From: Desulfovibrio sp.
GTDB taxonomy: Bacteria > Desulfobacterota > Desulfovibrionia > Desulfovibrionales > Desulfovibrionaceae
Direction of reading: 5' to 3'
Length of the DNA stretch: 32,140 bases
NCBI RefSeq assembly: GCF_014803725.1
Contig: NZ_JAAVBE010000027.1
Location: 126,321 to 158,460 of the forward strand
The notes below the pieces were generated by a model. The model made no database searches. It had not been told where the DNA came from and was given only the letters and a program-made list of their open reading frames with translations. This document shows positions 16,901-24,902 of the stretch, in pieces. Position numbers and translations under genes: made by a program. Numbering within the stretch: position 1 is the stretch's first letter; every line of letters begins with the position of its first letter.

Positions 16901-17888
16901 CGCCGAGGCCCCTGGCGTCCAGCGCGAGGTGCAGGGTTGCCGCGGAGCCCAGCAGATCTTCGGGGAGGTCAGCCACGAAAAGCGCGGGCGCCTGAAGCCG
17001 CGCCTCCACCTGCGCGCCGGCGGCGAGGCCCGGGCCGGCGGCATCCGGCCGCGCCGTGACCTTGGCCTTGACGTTGGCCTCGCTGAGCCCGAGCACGGCA
17101 AGGCGCAGCTCCTGCGCGTCCGCGCCCGCGAGCATGGCCGTGGCGTCCAGAGTGGCGCCGTTTACGGCCTCGAACTTCACCGTGAGCCCGGCGTCCGCGC
17201 GCAGTTCGCCCCCCGGAGGCGGGGCAGAACCGCTCCCGGCGTCCGCCGCCCCTGCATCGGCTGGAGCCGCTGCCTTTTCGCCGAGCAGCGCCGCGGGCAA
17301 GCGCGCTTCCTCCACCGTGGCGGCAAGATAGACCCCGGGCAGCCAGAAGGGCGGTTTGCGGAAAACGCCCGCGACCTTGCCGAGCAGCGCCTGCACGTCC
17401 TGAAGCGTCAGGGGCGGCGAGGGCGGCTCGGGCTTGGGCGCGGGCGGAAGCTCCGGCAGGCGCGTGAGTACCGGGCGGCGCACGGCCACTTTTTCAATGC
17501 GCACGCCGCCGGGGAGCGCCCGCCAGTTCCAGAGGATGCGGTTGTCCGGCGCCGTGAGCCAGACGCCGTGCGCGTCGGCCGCTTCCAGCCCGAAGGTGAA
17601 ATCGAAGGGCAGCGAGCCCGAAAGCCGCGTCAGGCGCAGGGTGAGGCCGCCGTCCTTGCTTTCGAGGGCCGCGTTGGCGGTCTTCACGAGCCACGCCTGG
17701 CCGCCTTCAGTCTGGCATACCCAGTAAAGCCCCCCGGCCATAGCGGCGAGCGCCGTCACCACGAGCGCGAGCAGCCCGAACAGGCAGCGGCGCAGCCAGC
17801 GCCGGCGGGGCTTTGGCTTTTGGGCCGCAGCCTCCGGCGCGGCGCCGTCTCCGGGCGCATGCTGTTTCTTCCTCCAGAACCAGGCCAT
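13938..17888 (-). CDS. tamB: Translocation and assembly module protein TamB
   Basis: A 1316-residue inner-membrane-anchored, periplasm-spanning protein. After a basic cytoplasmic start comes one helix (about residues 34-57). A very long region of repeating beta-rich segments then forms the grooved lipid-transfer rod of AsmA-like proteins. The C-terminal DUF490/TamB domain ends with EWELTPRTSMEIRTEQQN and a final NYKY, the signature tail that contacts TamA. It works with TamA in outer-membrane assembly and in moving phospholipid to the outer membrane. Its ATG shares one base with the tamA stop codon (TGATG at 17890-17886), so the two are one coupled unit. The 3' end overlaps the YjaB-like gene. 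Pro/Ala-rich linkers (about 205-225 and 1070-1090) are species-specific. Confidence 0.93.
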   Translation of the reverse strand: MAWFWRKKQHAPGDGAAPEAAAQKPKPRRRWLRRCLFGLLALVVTALAAMAGGLYWVCQTEGGQAWLVKTANAALESKDGGLTLRLTRLSGSLPFDFTFGLEAADAHGVWLTAPDNRILWNWRALPGGVRIEKVAVRRPVLTRLPELPPAPKPEPPSPPLTLQDVQALLGKVAGVFRKPPFWLPGVYLAATVEEARLPAALLGEKAAAPADAGAADAGSGSAPPPGGELRADAGLTVKFEAVNGATLDATAMLAGADAQELRLAVLGLSEANVKAKVTARPDAAGPGLAAGAQVEARLQAPALFVADLPEDLLGSAATLHLALDARGLGDAASTPVVSLRGPNLAAGRVSLQGEGSWQAASGWGRGEIDGPLALRLAAALAPGAAEVATADTSDPLAMFRAPLRLTLSAGGALPAPDLDLRLGCAELVAGGHRLEGLALAVSGKDLALPLDATFPPARETAIDLDVAATLDGHALTTRGQFFYAASEDAAGPGAPHGLRAGVRDLVLHAAGVGGEGALTALLPHGGSPALDGGLRLHVEDWAALSALVPGMALTGDASVELELKSLAPAGADGPDTTAAAPSQDARLAWRIPCLNVRERAGKEVARVQGLAGEARLTDLFRQAALACRLELQEARASGMRLGAKLTAEGPLAGPLNARLSTTGDVAAKLDAAWQPGEVLLRVLDARATLPATLTGSQSARLGARLERAARLRYGKDGMGVDRLDVALTPSGRLHAQGGLAPDKLDLDLSLTRLELKPWSVLVPSLPSGAVDITAKLNGSPARPAGRFRVGVSSLKIPGSPLAPLSLALVGGIEQARQGGILTARLELPQATLKALGGDAARVAARVPLLFGADGIPKPDMRGQLSAQVRWDGALGPLWSLVPMADRRLNGRIALNADAGGTLAAPRVRGGVQINQGRFEDLMLGVLLTDITLRLDLDDKGAATRGGLPGSMRLNLSASDGRGGKAAITGSGALNGTDLDLKASIDRLRPLRRRDVHIMLSGNATVRGSATAPDVAGEIVVNQGEVLLNNIEMGGSITTLPISTAPAPEEKAGKKTARPASAPAQKPTAAAPQGNLHIRIIMLPRFIVEGRGLTSLWKANLLITGPPSDPDITGSVEAVRGNFDFLGKNFALTRGLVTFAGGALSDPLLDIELTNETPDLTAHILVTGTVRKMKLRLTSDPSLPRDDILSRVLFGKSVNELGRLEALQLAGAVAQLAGFGGGGGGIFGAAKKALGVDVLRLGTSPTGGADSGDDDAGGTTLEMGKYLTDSIYMGIQQGMKPDSTAFIIEWELTPRTSMEIRTEQQNTWGGIKWNYKY

Positions 17889-19978
17889 CAGAAGGACTGC
17901 CCTATGCTGATGTAGAACTGCACCGGCGGGTCGCCGTCGATCCTGTGCAGGGGTGTCGCCACGTCGAGGCGCACGGGCCCGATGGGCGTGTAATAGCGGA
18001 AGCCGAGGCCCGTGCCCCAGTCCATGTCGCCGATGATGTGCGGGAATTCGTCCTTGTAGACCATGCCGCCGTCGAGAAAGGGCACGATGCCCACATTTTC
18101 GGCCACCATGAAGCGCGCCTCGAGGTTGACCACCTGATAGGAGCGCCCGCCCAGGGGGTCGCCTTCCTTGTCGCGCGGGCCGATGGCCTGGTAGGCGTAG
18201 CCGCGCACCGAGCCCGCGCCGCCCGTGAAATAGCGCAGGCTCGCCGGGATGCTCTTCAGCGAGGAAGCCCCGGGCATGGCGCCGCCCTCCACGCGGCCGG
18301 CGAGCACGAGGCTGTCGTTGATCTTGCCGTCCGGCTTTTTGCCGTAGGGCGCGTAAAAGCCCGCCACCGAGAGCGTGGTGGCGAAGGCGCCGAAAAATTC
18401 CTCATAAAAGCCGCTGAAGGGGATGAGCTTGAGCTCCGCCTCCATGCCGCTACTCGGGTTGAGCTTGTTGTTGCGGCTGTCGTGGCGCAGGCCGGCCTTG
18501 GGCTCGATGACGCCGTAGGGGCGCTTTTCGTGCTCGTTGTCCTTGAGCCAGCCGCCCTCGGCGCCGAGGTGGATGCCGCCCCACCACTGGCGCGCGAGGC
18601 GCCGGTCTATGCCGACCTCGCCCTTGAGCGATTCCTGCTGGTAGGCGTCGGTATTTTCCCACAGGGCCGAGCCGTTGGCGAGCAGCCGCTGCCCCCGCTG
18701 GAGGAAGGCCGGCTTCTCGAACGCGGCCTTGAGGCCGATCTCCTGCTGCGAGATGGGCGCGTCAAGGGTGAGGCGCTCGCCGTTGTGGAAGAGGTTGCGG
18801 TGCTCCCAGGTGCCCTCCACGCCGAAGCCCGTGTCCGAATCATAACGGGCGCTGGCGCTCACCGAGCGCGGCGGCCCCTCGGCCACGGTGACGGACGCCG
18901 GCACGATGCCCACATCGCCCTCGCTGCCGTCCGGCGCGAGCAGGCGATGCTCGAGCTTCATGTCGTCGGCCACGGGCTCGGCCTCCACCGAGCGGAAAAG
19001 CCCGAGGCCGCGCAGGGTATTGGCATAGTCGGTGAGCAGTTCGTCGTCCCAGGGCTCCTCGCCGGGCGTCCACGGGACAAGGCGCTCGAGGTAGCAGGTG
19101 TTGACTTCCTTGTTGCCGTGGATGAGCACCGGCCCCATGAGCGCGGGCGGCCCCGGGTTGATCACGATGTCCGCATTGAGGGTGCGGTCGGCCGGGTCCA
19201 GGGTGTAGCGGCTCTCCGTGACCTTGGCGAGCGGGTAGCCCGTGCGGCGCAGGGCCTCGGGCATGGCTGCGACAGCGGCCAGCATGGCGTCGGCCACGAT
19301 GGGCTCGCCCACGGTCACGCCGGGAACAGCGTCGGGAAAGGAGGGCGCGGGGAGCGCTTCGCGCTCAAGCCCCCAGAATCCGGTGACGCGGGTGCGGTGC
19401 AGGAAGGCCTCGGGCACCACGGGCGCGGGCTCGTAACGCACGTCCGCGCGGCCCACGGTATAGCGCGGCCCGGGCGTGAGGGTGAGCGTCACGCGCACGG
19501 GCGTTGCGGCCTCGTCGATGTGGAACTCCGCCTTGCCGTCATAATAGCACTGCGACTGCAGGAGCTTGACCGCCGTCTCCTCGTCCGCGCGGGCGCGCCG
19601 CTCGAGCGCGAGCATGCTGTCCGGCGGCTCCTTGACGAGCTTGATGAGCTGGCTTGCGTCGTGCATCTTGCTCTTGAGGGAGTCCGGGTCGCCGGCGACC
19701 TCGATCTCCACGGTATAGGGCACCGGGTCGCTGTCCCAGGCGGGTTCGGCGCCAGCGCCAGCAGCGGAGCCGCCTTCGCCGGCGCCCGCCCCTCCGTTTT
19801 GGGGGGCGCCCTGCGCTGTGTCCGCGCCCTGCGCGCCCGGGTCGGTATTTTTGGCGAGCAGGCCGCAACCGCCGAGCTGCCCCAGAAGAGCGAGAAGCAG
19901 CAACAGGAGAGCGAGCCGCCCCGGCGACCGCCGGAACGCCGCTCCGAAAGGGGGGAAGAGCCCGGATGCGCGCCGCAT
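17888..19978 (-). CDS. tamA: Outer-membrane assembly factor TamA (Omp85 family)
   Basis: A 696-residue Omp85 protein: POTRA domains over about residues 65-320, then a 16-strand barrel (about 330-696). The barrel contains the lid-loop motif GSVRGY (Val591-Arg592-Gly593-Tyr594) and ends in a C-terminal Phe (ISIGQSF), as outer-membrane insertion signals do. The N-terminal hydrophobic segment (21-38) ends in LGGC, a plausible lipobox with Cys38, followed by a Gly/Ala/Pro-rich linker (about 44-72). Lipid modification of an Omp85 protein would be unusual. It overlaps tamB by one base. No clear ribosome-binding site precedes the ATG at 19978, but a promoter-like sequence lies so close that the mRNA could be leaderless. 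Confidence 0.92.
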   Translation of the reverse strand: MRRASGLFPPFGAAFRRSPGRLALLLLLLALLGQLGGCGLLAKNTDPGAQGADTAQGAPQNGGAGAGEGGSAAGAGAEPAWDSDPVPYTVEIEVAGDPDSLKSKMHDASQLIKLVKEPPDSMLALERRARADEETAVKLLQSQCYYDGKAEFHIDEAATPVRVTLTLTPGPRYTVGRADVRYEPAPVVPEAFLHRTRVTGFWGLEREALPAPSFPDAVPGVTVGEPIVADAMLAAVAAMPEALRRTGYPLAKVTESRYTLDPADRTLNADIVINPGPPALMGPVLIHGNKEVNTCYLERLVPWTPGEEPWDDELLTDYANTLRGLGLFRSVEAEPVADDMKLEHRLLAPDGSEGDVGIVPASVTVAEGPPRSVSASARYDSDTGFGVEGTWEHRNLFHNGERLTLDAPISQQEIGLKAAFEKPAFLQRGQRLLANGSALWENTDAYQQESLKGEVGIDRRLARQWWGGIHLGAEGGWLKDNEHEKRPYGVIEPKAGLRHDSRNNKLNPSSGMEAELKLIPFSGFYEEFFGAFATTLSVAGFYAPYGKKPDGKINDSLVLAGRVEGGAMPGASSLKSIPASLRYFTGGAGSVRGYAYQAIGPRDKEGDPLGGRSYQVVNLEARFMVAENVGIVPFLDGGMVYKDEFPHIIGDMDWGTGLGFRYYTPIGPVRLDVATPLHRIDGDPPVQFYISIGQSF

Positions 19979-19987
19979 GGTGGCCGC

Positions 19988-20016
19988 AGTCTAGCCCGAG
20001 AGGGCGCGGCGCGCAA
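19988..20016 (-). promoter_or_regulatory. Candidate promoter of the tamA-tamB unit, start site near the ATG
   Basis: On the minus strand TTGCGC (20016-20011), 17-bp spacer, TAGACT (19993-19988). Transcription would start within a few bases of the tamA ATG at 19978. The -10 region GCTAGACTGCGGCC nearly repeats the one before the acyltransferase at 28092. Confidence 0.4.
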
Positions 20017-20065
20017 GCATTTGTGACCAATGCCGGGGCTTTGCGCGCTGCTGGCGGGCGCGGGC

Positions 20066-20094
20066 TTGGCAGTGGCGCGGGCCTCTGTTAATCT
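20066..20094 (+). promoter_or_regulatory. Candidate promoter of the DsrE-like gene
   Basis: TTGGCA (20066-20071), 17-bp spacer, TAATCT (20089-20094), leaving a leader of about 50 nt. The leader contains a short hairpin (TGCCC 20117-20121 with GGGCA 20128-20132) followed by CGCTTTTT, which looks like a small attenuator, immediately before AAGGAGGAG. Confidence 0.35.
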
Positions 20095-20151
20095 GCCGTG
20101 TCTTTCGTGTCGCAACTGCCCACTTGCGGGCACGCTTTTTAAGGAGGAGCC

Positions 20152-20508
20152 ATGAACTACGATGTCTGCCTGCACCTTGACGCCAGGGACCCGGCCATCC
20201 TCGCCCTGGTGCTCCGCAATGCCGAAAACTATCTCAACGGCCTTCCCGGCGAGAGCTTCCAGTTGGATGTGGTCGCCAATGGCGGAGGTGCGCCGCTGTT
20301 CGCGGCCGAGGGCGGCGAATTTGACGCGCTGCGCGCCAAGACCGCCGAGCTCATGCAGCGCGGCGTGCGCTTCAAGATCTGCGCCAATGCCCTTGCCGAG
20401 AACGGCATCGCGCACGAGCGCCTCTGGCCCGGCTGCCAGGTGGTGCCCGCGGGCCTTGTGGAGGTTGTGCGCCTCCAGCGCGAGGGCTTCGCCTACATCA
20501 AGCCCTAG
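20152..20508 (+). CDS. DsrE/DsrF-like sulfur-relay family protein
   Basis: A 118-residue soluble protein of the DsrE fold: YDVCLHLDARDP, NAENYLNG, then a central VVANGGGAPLF strand-loop and RGVRFKICANAL. Cys77 in KICANAL sits where DsrE-family proteins carry the sulfur-accepting cysteine; Cys95 is a second candidate. Such proteins carry persulfide sulfur between partners or act in redox sensing, which fits a sulfur-metabolising organism. The start follows a strong AAGGAGGAG. The gene stands alone, divergent from tamA and ending 5 bp from the convergent AsmA gene; no sulfur-oxidation or sulfite-reductase genes are nearby, so its partner is not indicated. Confidence 0.82.
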   Translation: MNYDVCLHLDARDPAILALVLRNAENYLNGLPGESFQLDVVANGGGAPLFAAEGGEFDALRAKTAELMQRGVRFKICANALAENGIAHERLWPGCQVVPAGLVEVVRLQREGFAYIKP

Positions 20509-20513
20509 GCCGC

Positions 20514-23500
20514 TCAGCGAAAGAGCTTCCAGGTGCCTTCCACGATGCCGCCGAGGATGTCCACGAAGCCCGTGGTGATGCCGGTGATGGTGTTGAGGAT
20601 GAGCTTGCCCGCGCCTATCGAGGTCTTGGGCTTGTCCACGCTGCCGTAAACCCGCAGCGGGATTTCCGGCAGGCCCTTCATGTTGACGGTGAAGTTGCAG
20701 TCGAGTGTCCTGCTCACGAGATTGAGGCTGCCGCTCCCCGTGGTGGTGAGCGTGGGCCCCTGGATGCGCAGGTCCCTGCTTTGCGCCACGCCGTCGCGCA
20801 CGGTGCCCGAGGCCGAGGCGACGGTGAAGCGCGTGGGCTCGCCCTTGAGTTCGCCGTTTTTCCCGCGCGACTGGTAGGAGCCGTTGCGGACGCTGAAGCT
20901 CCAGTCGCCGCTGAGCGCCGCGGGGAGGCGCCCGGGGCCAAGATCCTTGGCGCGCAGGGCCGCCTCGAGGCTGGCCTGCCCGGTGAGCACGGCCTCCACC
21001 TTGCGGTCGCGGGCCGCGGCGCCAAGGTCGAAGGCCGTGACCGCGAGGCTCGTGTCAAAGGCCATGGCCTTGCGAAAATCCACGGTGCTCCGGCTGTGGA
21101 GCGTGGCGCCGTAAAAACGGCCCTTGCCGGGCCCGAGGGTGAGGCGCCCGGCCTCAAGCGCCACGGGCATCACCATGTCCTTCAAGTGGAAGCGCCAGCC
21201 CGAGAGGTCGCGCACCTTGAGCTCCCCCCTGGCGTCAAAGTCGCGCAGGATGGGGAATTCCCACGGGGCGCCGCGGGCCTGCGCCTTTGTGGCGCCCTTG
21301 GCTGCGGGCTTGTCCGGGCCGGCGAGCTCTTCCAGGTCCACGGCTTCCGAGGCGAGGGCGAACTCCACGAGCGGGCGCCCCTTGCGCCGGCCGAGGCTGA
21401 GGGAGCCCGTGGCGGCGAGTTGCGGCGTTTTGGCGTTGAGCTTGGCAAGGCCCAGTGATTCGGGCTTCGCCGTGAGCTCCGCCGTGAAGGAGAGGCTGCG
21501 CAGCGCCTGCGGCAGCCTGGGCGACGCCATGCCCATGAGGCGCAGGGTGCGGGCGAGGTCGGGGCATTTGGCGTCGATGCGGCCCTGCACGGACGGCCCC
21601 GCGCCCTCGAAGTTGAGCTCGCCCGTGATGGTAGACGCCAGCGCCTCAAGATGCAGGCCGGCCGCGGTGAGGCGCTTGCGCGCGCTCTGGCAGCCGAGCG
21701 CGGCCCGCCATGTGGCGCGCAGGCCCTGGTCAATGCCGCAGAGTTCCGGCCCGAGCCTGAGGCTCCCGCTCCCCGGGATCTTCTGGAATTCCATGCCCGC
21801 GCCCGCCTCGGTGGCGCCGAACCAGAGCCTGCCGTCAAGTTCCGCAGTGCCGTCGAGGTTGGCATTTTCCAGCCTGAGCTTCCACGCCCCGTCGAGACCA
21901 AGGCGCTTTGCGCGCCACACGCCGGAGCGCAGGGCGATGTCCGCCTCCAGCCGGGAAAAGGCCAGCGCCCCCGCGGCCACGCCGGCAAGGGCCCCCTGCT
22001 CGCCGCGCACGCTGAGGCTTCCGCGCAATTTGGAGAGGAAGAGGTCGAGCTCGCGCCCCTGGCTCTGCACATTGGCGTCGGCGCGGAAGCGCCCGCTGCG
22101 GAAGGGCAGCACCGGCATGTCTTTGGCGAGCGGCGCGCCGTTGACCCCGCGCACCTGCGCCGTGATGGCATAGGGGGTCGCGCGGCTCCCTCCGAGGATG
22201 CACTGGCCGCGGAAGCTGCCGCCATAGAGCGCGGCCTCGGCCTCGATGAGCACGTCTTCAAGGCCGTTCTTGTCCAGCTTGCCCGGGTAGATGCGCGTCT
22301 TCGCGCCCGTGATGGTCAGGGGGCCGTAGCGCACCGTTTCCGCCGCGAGCCGGATGTCGTAGTCGATGCCGGTTTCGCCGGGCTTGAGCGGTTCGCCGGG
22401 CATGGGCGTGAGCGGCGGGTGGAAAAAGTTGACGTTTTCCGGCGGGTTGGCCACGGCTTCGGGCAGGGCGAGGCCGAGATTGACGTTTTGTGAGGCCAGG
22501 TCGAGCACCACCTCCGGCGCCTGCCACGAGGGCACGCCGCCGCTGCCCGTGAAGCGCGCGCCCGCGCAGACGGCCGAGATGCGCGGCGCCTTGAGGCCTT
22601 CGCCGTCAAGCTCGAAGTCGACGCTTGCCTCGGTCACGTTGTCGAGGGCCAGTTGCAGGCCCGGCGCGAGGTTGCGCGCAAAGCCGAGCCACTGGGTGAG
22701 GCTCGCGCGGTGCAAGAGCAGGCTGCCCTTGAGGGCCGGGCCCCCGGCGCTCCCGGGCAGGCGCAAGGTGCCGTCGAGGCGTCCACTGTCCGCCCCGAGG
22801 GCGAAGTTGACGCCGCGCAGGTCCATGTCGCGGGCGCCCGTGGCCATGGCGGCAGTGCCCTGGATGGTGAGCGGGATGATCTCGTTCGCGGCGCTGCCCA
22901 GCAAGAGGTCGGAATCGAGCGCGAAGCTCCCGTTCCAGCCGCCGGGCTGCCCCTGGAAGGCCAGCGTGGCGCGCACAGGCCCGGGCCAGGCCGCGGCGTG
23001 GAGGGTGGCGCCGAGCTTCAGGCCCGGCGTGGCGCTGAGCGGCGCCACAAGGTCGCTCTCACCCTCCAGGCGGAAGCGCTCGAGGCTCGCCACCGTCTCG
23101 TCCTGCGCGAAGTAGCGCAGGCTCGCGAACTGGAGCGTGCCCTCGGCCTCGCCCGGGGGCGCCAGCTTGAGCCGGCACTGGAGGCCGCGCAGGGAAAGGC
23201 CCGCCCCGTCGGCGCCCGTGAGGCGCGCGCGCCCCTGGGTGATCTCGAGGCGGCAGCTCCCGTCCAGAAAGCCCAACGGGGGCGCCGGCGCCTCGCCATC
23301 CCCGCCGCCGAGGAGCGCCCGCAGCCGCCCGGCAAGCTCCCCGGGCTCGCCTAAGGGGCTGTCCAGGCGCGCCTCCAGCCTCGGGCGCACGAGGGCGACG
23401 CTCCATGGCGAAAAAGTCCCGCGCAACAGGGCGAACAGGTCGGGGCGCACGGTGAGATAGGCCGCCGAGAGCGTGACATCCGCGCGCTCCACGCGCACAT

Positions 23501-23714
23501 TGCTCACGGCCACGGCCGGGGAGGGCCAAAGGCTCACGTCCACCGCGCCCATGCTGAAGTCAAGCCCGTGGCTGCGCGCGGCCTCGCCGAGATAGCGGTT
23601 GATCAGGCCCCCGGGGTCGCGCTGGAGGAACCACCAGGCCGCGCCCATGAGCAGGGAGAGCCCGAGGAGCGCCACAAGGACGACGCGGAAGAGGAGACGC
23701 AAGGGGCGGCGCAT
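20514..23714 (-). CDS. AsmA family protein
   Basis: A 1066-residue envelope protein: a short basic N-terminus, one membrane helix (about residues 9-29), then a long beta-rich periplasmic region. The AsmA N-terminal domain is recognisable in PGGLINRYLGEAARSHG and the VSNVRVE stretch. The C-terminal AsmA-like part contains SGSLNLVSRTLDCNF and MKGLPEIPLRVYGSVDKPK, the typical end of AsmA/YhjG-type proteins. Members bridge the periplasm and are thought to carry phospholipids to the outer membrane. AGGA precedes the ATG at 23714. It is not in one operon with tamA-tamB: the divergent DsrE-like gene lies between, but all are within 10 kb, so shared function is likely. Confidence 0.88.
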   Translation of the reverse strand: MRRPLRLLFRVVLVALLGLSLLMGAAWWFLQRDPGGLINRYLGEAARSHGLDFSMGAVDVSLWPSPAVAVSNVRVERADVTLSAAYLTVRPDLFALLRGTFSPWSVALVRPRLEARLDSPLGEPGELAGRLRALLGGGDGEAPAPPLGFLDGSCRLEITQGRARLTGADGAGLSLRGLQCRLKLAPPGEAEGTLQFASLRYFAQDETVASLERFRLEGESDLVAPLSATPGLKLGATLHAAAWPGPVRATLAFQGQPGGWNGSFALDSDLLLGSAANEIIPLTIQGTAAMATGARDMDLRGVNFALGADSGRLDGTLRLPGSAGGPALKGSLLLHRASLTQWLGFARNLAPGLQLALDNVTEASVDFELDGEGLKAPRISAVCAGARFTGSGGVPSWQAPEVVLDLASQNVNLGLALPEAVANPPENVNFFHPPLTPMPGEPLKPGETGIDYDIRLAAETVRYGPLTITGAKTRIYPGKLDKNGLEDVLIEAEAALYGGSFRGQCILGGSRATPYAITAQVRGVNGAPLAKDMPVLPFRSGRFRADANVQSQGRELDLFLSKLRGSLSVRGEQGALAGVAAGALAFSRLEADIALRSGVWRAKRLGLDGAWKLRLENANLDGTAELDGRLWFGATEAGAGMEFQKIPGSGSLRLGPELCGIDQGLRATWRAALGCQSARKRLTAAGLHLEALASTITGELNFEGAGPSVQGRIDAKCPDLARTLRLMGMASPRLPQALRSLSFTAELTAKPESLGLAKLNAKTPQLAATGSLSLGRRKGRPLVEFALASEAVDLEELAGPDKPAAKGATKAQARGAPWEFPILRDFDARGELKVRDLSGWRFHLKDMVMPVALEAGRLTLGPGKGRFYGATLHSRSTVDFRKAMAFDTSLAVTAFDLGAAARDRKVEAVLTGQASLEAALRAKDLGPGRLPAALSGDWSFSVRNGSYQSRGKNGELKGEPTRFTVASASGTVRDGVAQSRDLRIQGPTLTTTGSGSLNLVSRTLDCNFTVNMKGLPEIPLRVYGSVDKPKTSIGAGKLILNTITGITTGFVDILGGIVEGTWKLFR

Positions 23715-23770
23715 GGCGTTCCTGCGGGATGCGGCCGGCCTGCCCTAAGGCGCGCGGAAGGCGTGGCGCC

Positions 23771-23799
23771 TTGACGCCGCCGGCCGTGAACAGTATCCT
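23771..23799 (+). promoter_or_regulatory. Sigma-70-type promoter of the glycosyltransferase gene
   Basis: TTGACG (23771-23776), 17-bp spacer, TATCCT (23794-23799), about 50 bp before the start at 23849. The -35 hexamer matches consensus at five of six positions and the -10 at four. Confidence 0.5.
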
Positions 23800-23848
23800 G
23801 AAAATAGTATGCAATCTTGTCCACGATGGCAACCGCGGCGGGAGACAC

Positions 23849-24895
23849 ATGCAACGACTTCTCTGGATCGGCAGCCCCTTCTTCTGCTCCTCCCTCAAGG
23901 ACTGCGGCTGGCAGGACGTGGCCTTCCACAATTTTGAGGAGCCCCGGGTCTACGGCTGGGACGACCTCGTCAGGCTCGCGGGCTTCACGCCCGACGTGGT
24001 CGTGGTGGCGGACAAGAGCCGTGCGCCCTTCGTGCTCGGCGTGGAGGATTTCCCCTGCCTCACGGTTTTTTATGCCGTGGATTCGCACATCCATTCGTGG
24101 GAGCCGCATTACGCCCAGGCCTTTGACGCCTGCCTGGTCTCGCTCGGCGCCCATCTGGAACGCTTCGCCGGGCCGTATCTTCCGGCGGAGCGCGTGTGGT
24201 GGTCGCCGCCCTTCGCCTGGGAGGAAGACCGCCCCCGCCCCGAGATTGCGAAGGAGTGGGACTGCCTCTTCGTGGGCAATGTGAACCCGGAGACCATGCC
24301 GCGCCGCGCCGCCTTTCTGGAGCAGGTTGGCCAGGGCCTGCCCGGGCTGCACGTCACCCGGGGCGATTACCGCGCGCTCTTCCCGCGCGGACGCGTGCTC
24401 CTCAACCAGTGCGAGCACGGCGACCTGAACTTTCGCGTTTTCGAGGCCATGGGCTGCGGCGGCTGCCTCGTGACGCCGCGCATCGGGCACGGCATGGAAA
24501 AGCTCTTTGTGGACGGCGAGCACCTTGTGGGCTATGCGCCGGACGATGCGGGCGACGCGCTTTACCGCATCCGCTTTTTGCTGGAGCGGCCCGAGCTTGC
24601 GCGCTATATCGGCGAGACCGCGCTCGCCGAGGTGAATGCGAAGCACCGCGCGCGCCACAGGGCGCAGGAATTCACCGACAGGCTCTGCGACCTCTGGATG
24701 CAGGACGCGGAAGGACTGGTGGCGGCGCGCCGGGAGCGGGCGGCGGCGGTGCGCCGCGACTGTCTGAGCGTGCCCTATCTGCTCTGGGCCAACGAAGTGC
24801 CGCAGCCGGAGCTCAAGCAGGCCTATCTCGATGCGGCGCGGGGGCGTTTCGGCGCTGGCGCCGAAGGCCCGGCCGGCGCTTCGGCCCGCGCCTGA
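23849..24895 (+). CDS. CgeB-like glycosyltransferase
   Basis: A 348-residue probable glycosyltransferase of the GT-B fold, similar to CgeB/DUF3880-type proteins. The N-terminal half reads MQRLLWIGSPFF and DVVVVADKS, with VFYAVDSHIHSW. The C-terminal half has the nucleotide-sugar side: CLFVGNVNPE, VLLNQCEHGDLNFRVFEAMGCGGCLVTPR and a glutamate in FEAMGCGG at the place of the GT4-type E-x7-E motif, followed by LFVDGEHLVGY. A C-terminal helix-rich tail completes it. The start at 23849 has GGGAG before it. Targets are unknown; related proteins near motility genes can modify flagellin, and a cheV lies 3 kb away, but that is only suggestive. It is divergent from the AsmA gene. Confidence 0.8.
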   Translation: MQRLLWIGSPFFCSSLKDCGWQDVAFHNFEEPRVYGWDDLVRLAGFTPDVVVVADKSRAPFVLGVEDFPCLTVFYAVDSHIHSWEPHYAQAFDACLVSLGAHLERFAGPYLPAERVWWSPPFAWEEDRPRPEIAKEWDCLFVGNVNPETMPRRAAFLEQVGQGLPGLHVTRGDYRALFPRGRVLLNQCEHGDLNFRVFEAMGCGGCLVTPRIGHGMEKLFVDGEHLVGYAPDDAGDALYRIRFLLERPELARYIGETALAEVNAKHRARHRAQEFTDRLCDLWMQDAEGLVAARRERAAAVRRDCLSVPYLLWANEVPQPELKQAYLDAARGRFGAGAEGPAGASARA

Positions 24896-24902
24896 GGCGG
24901 CG

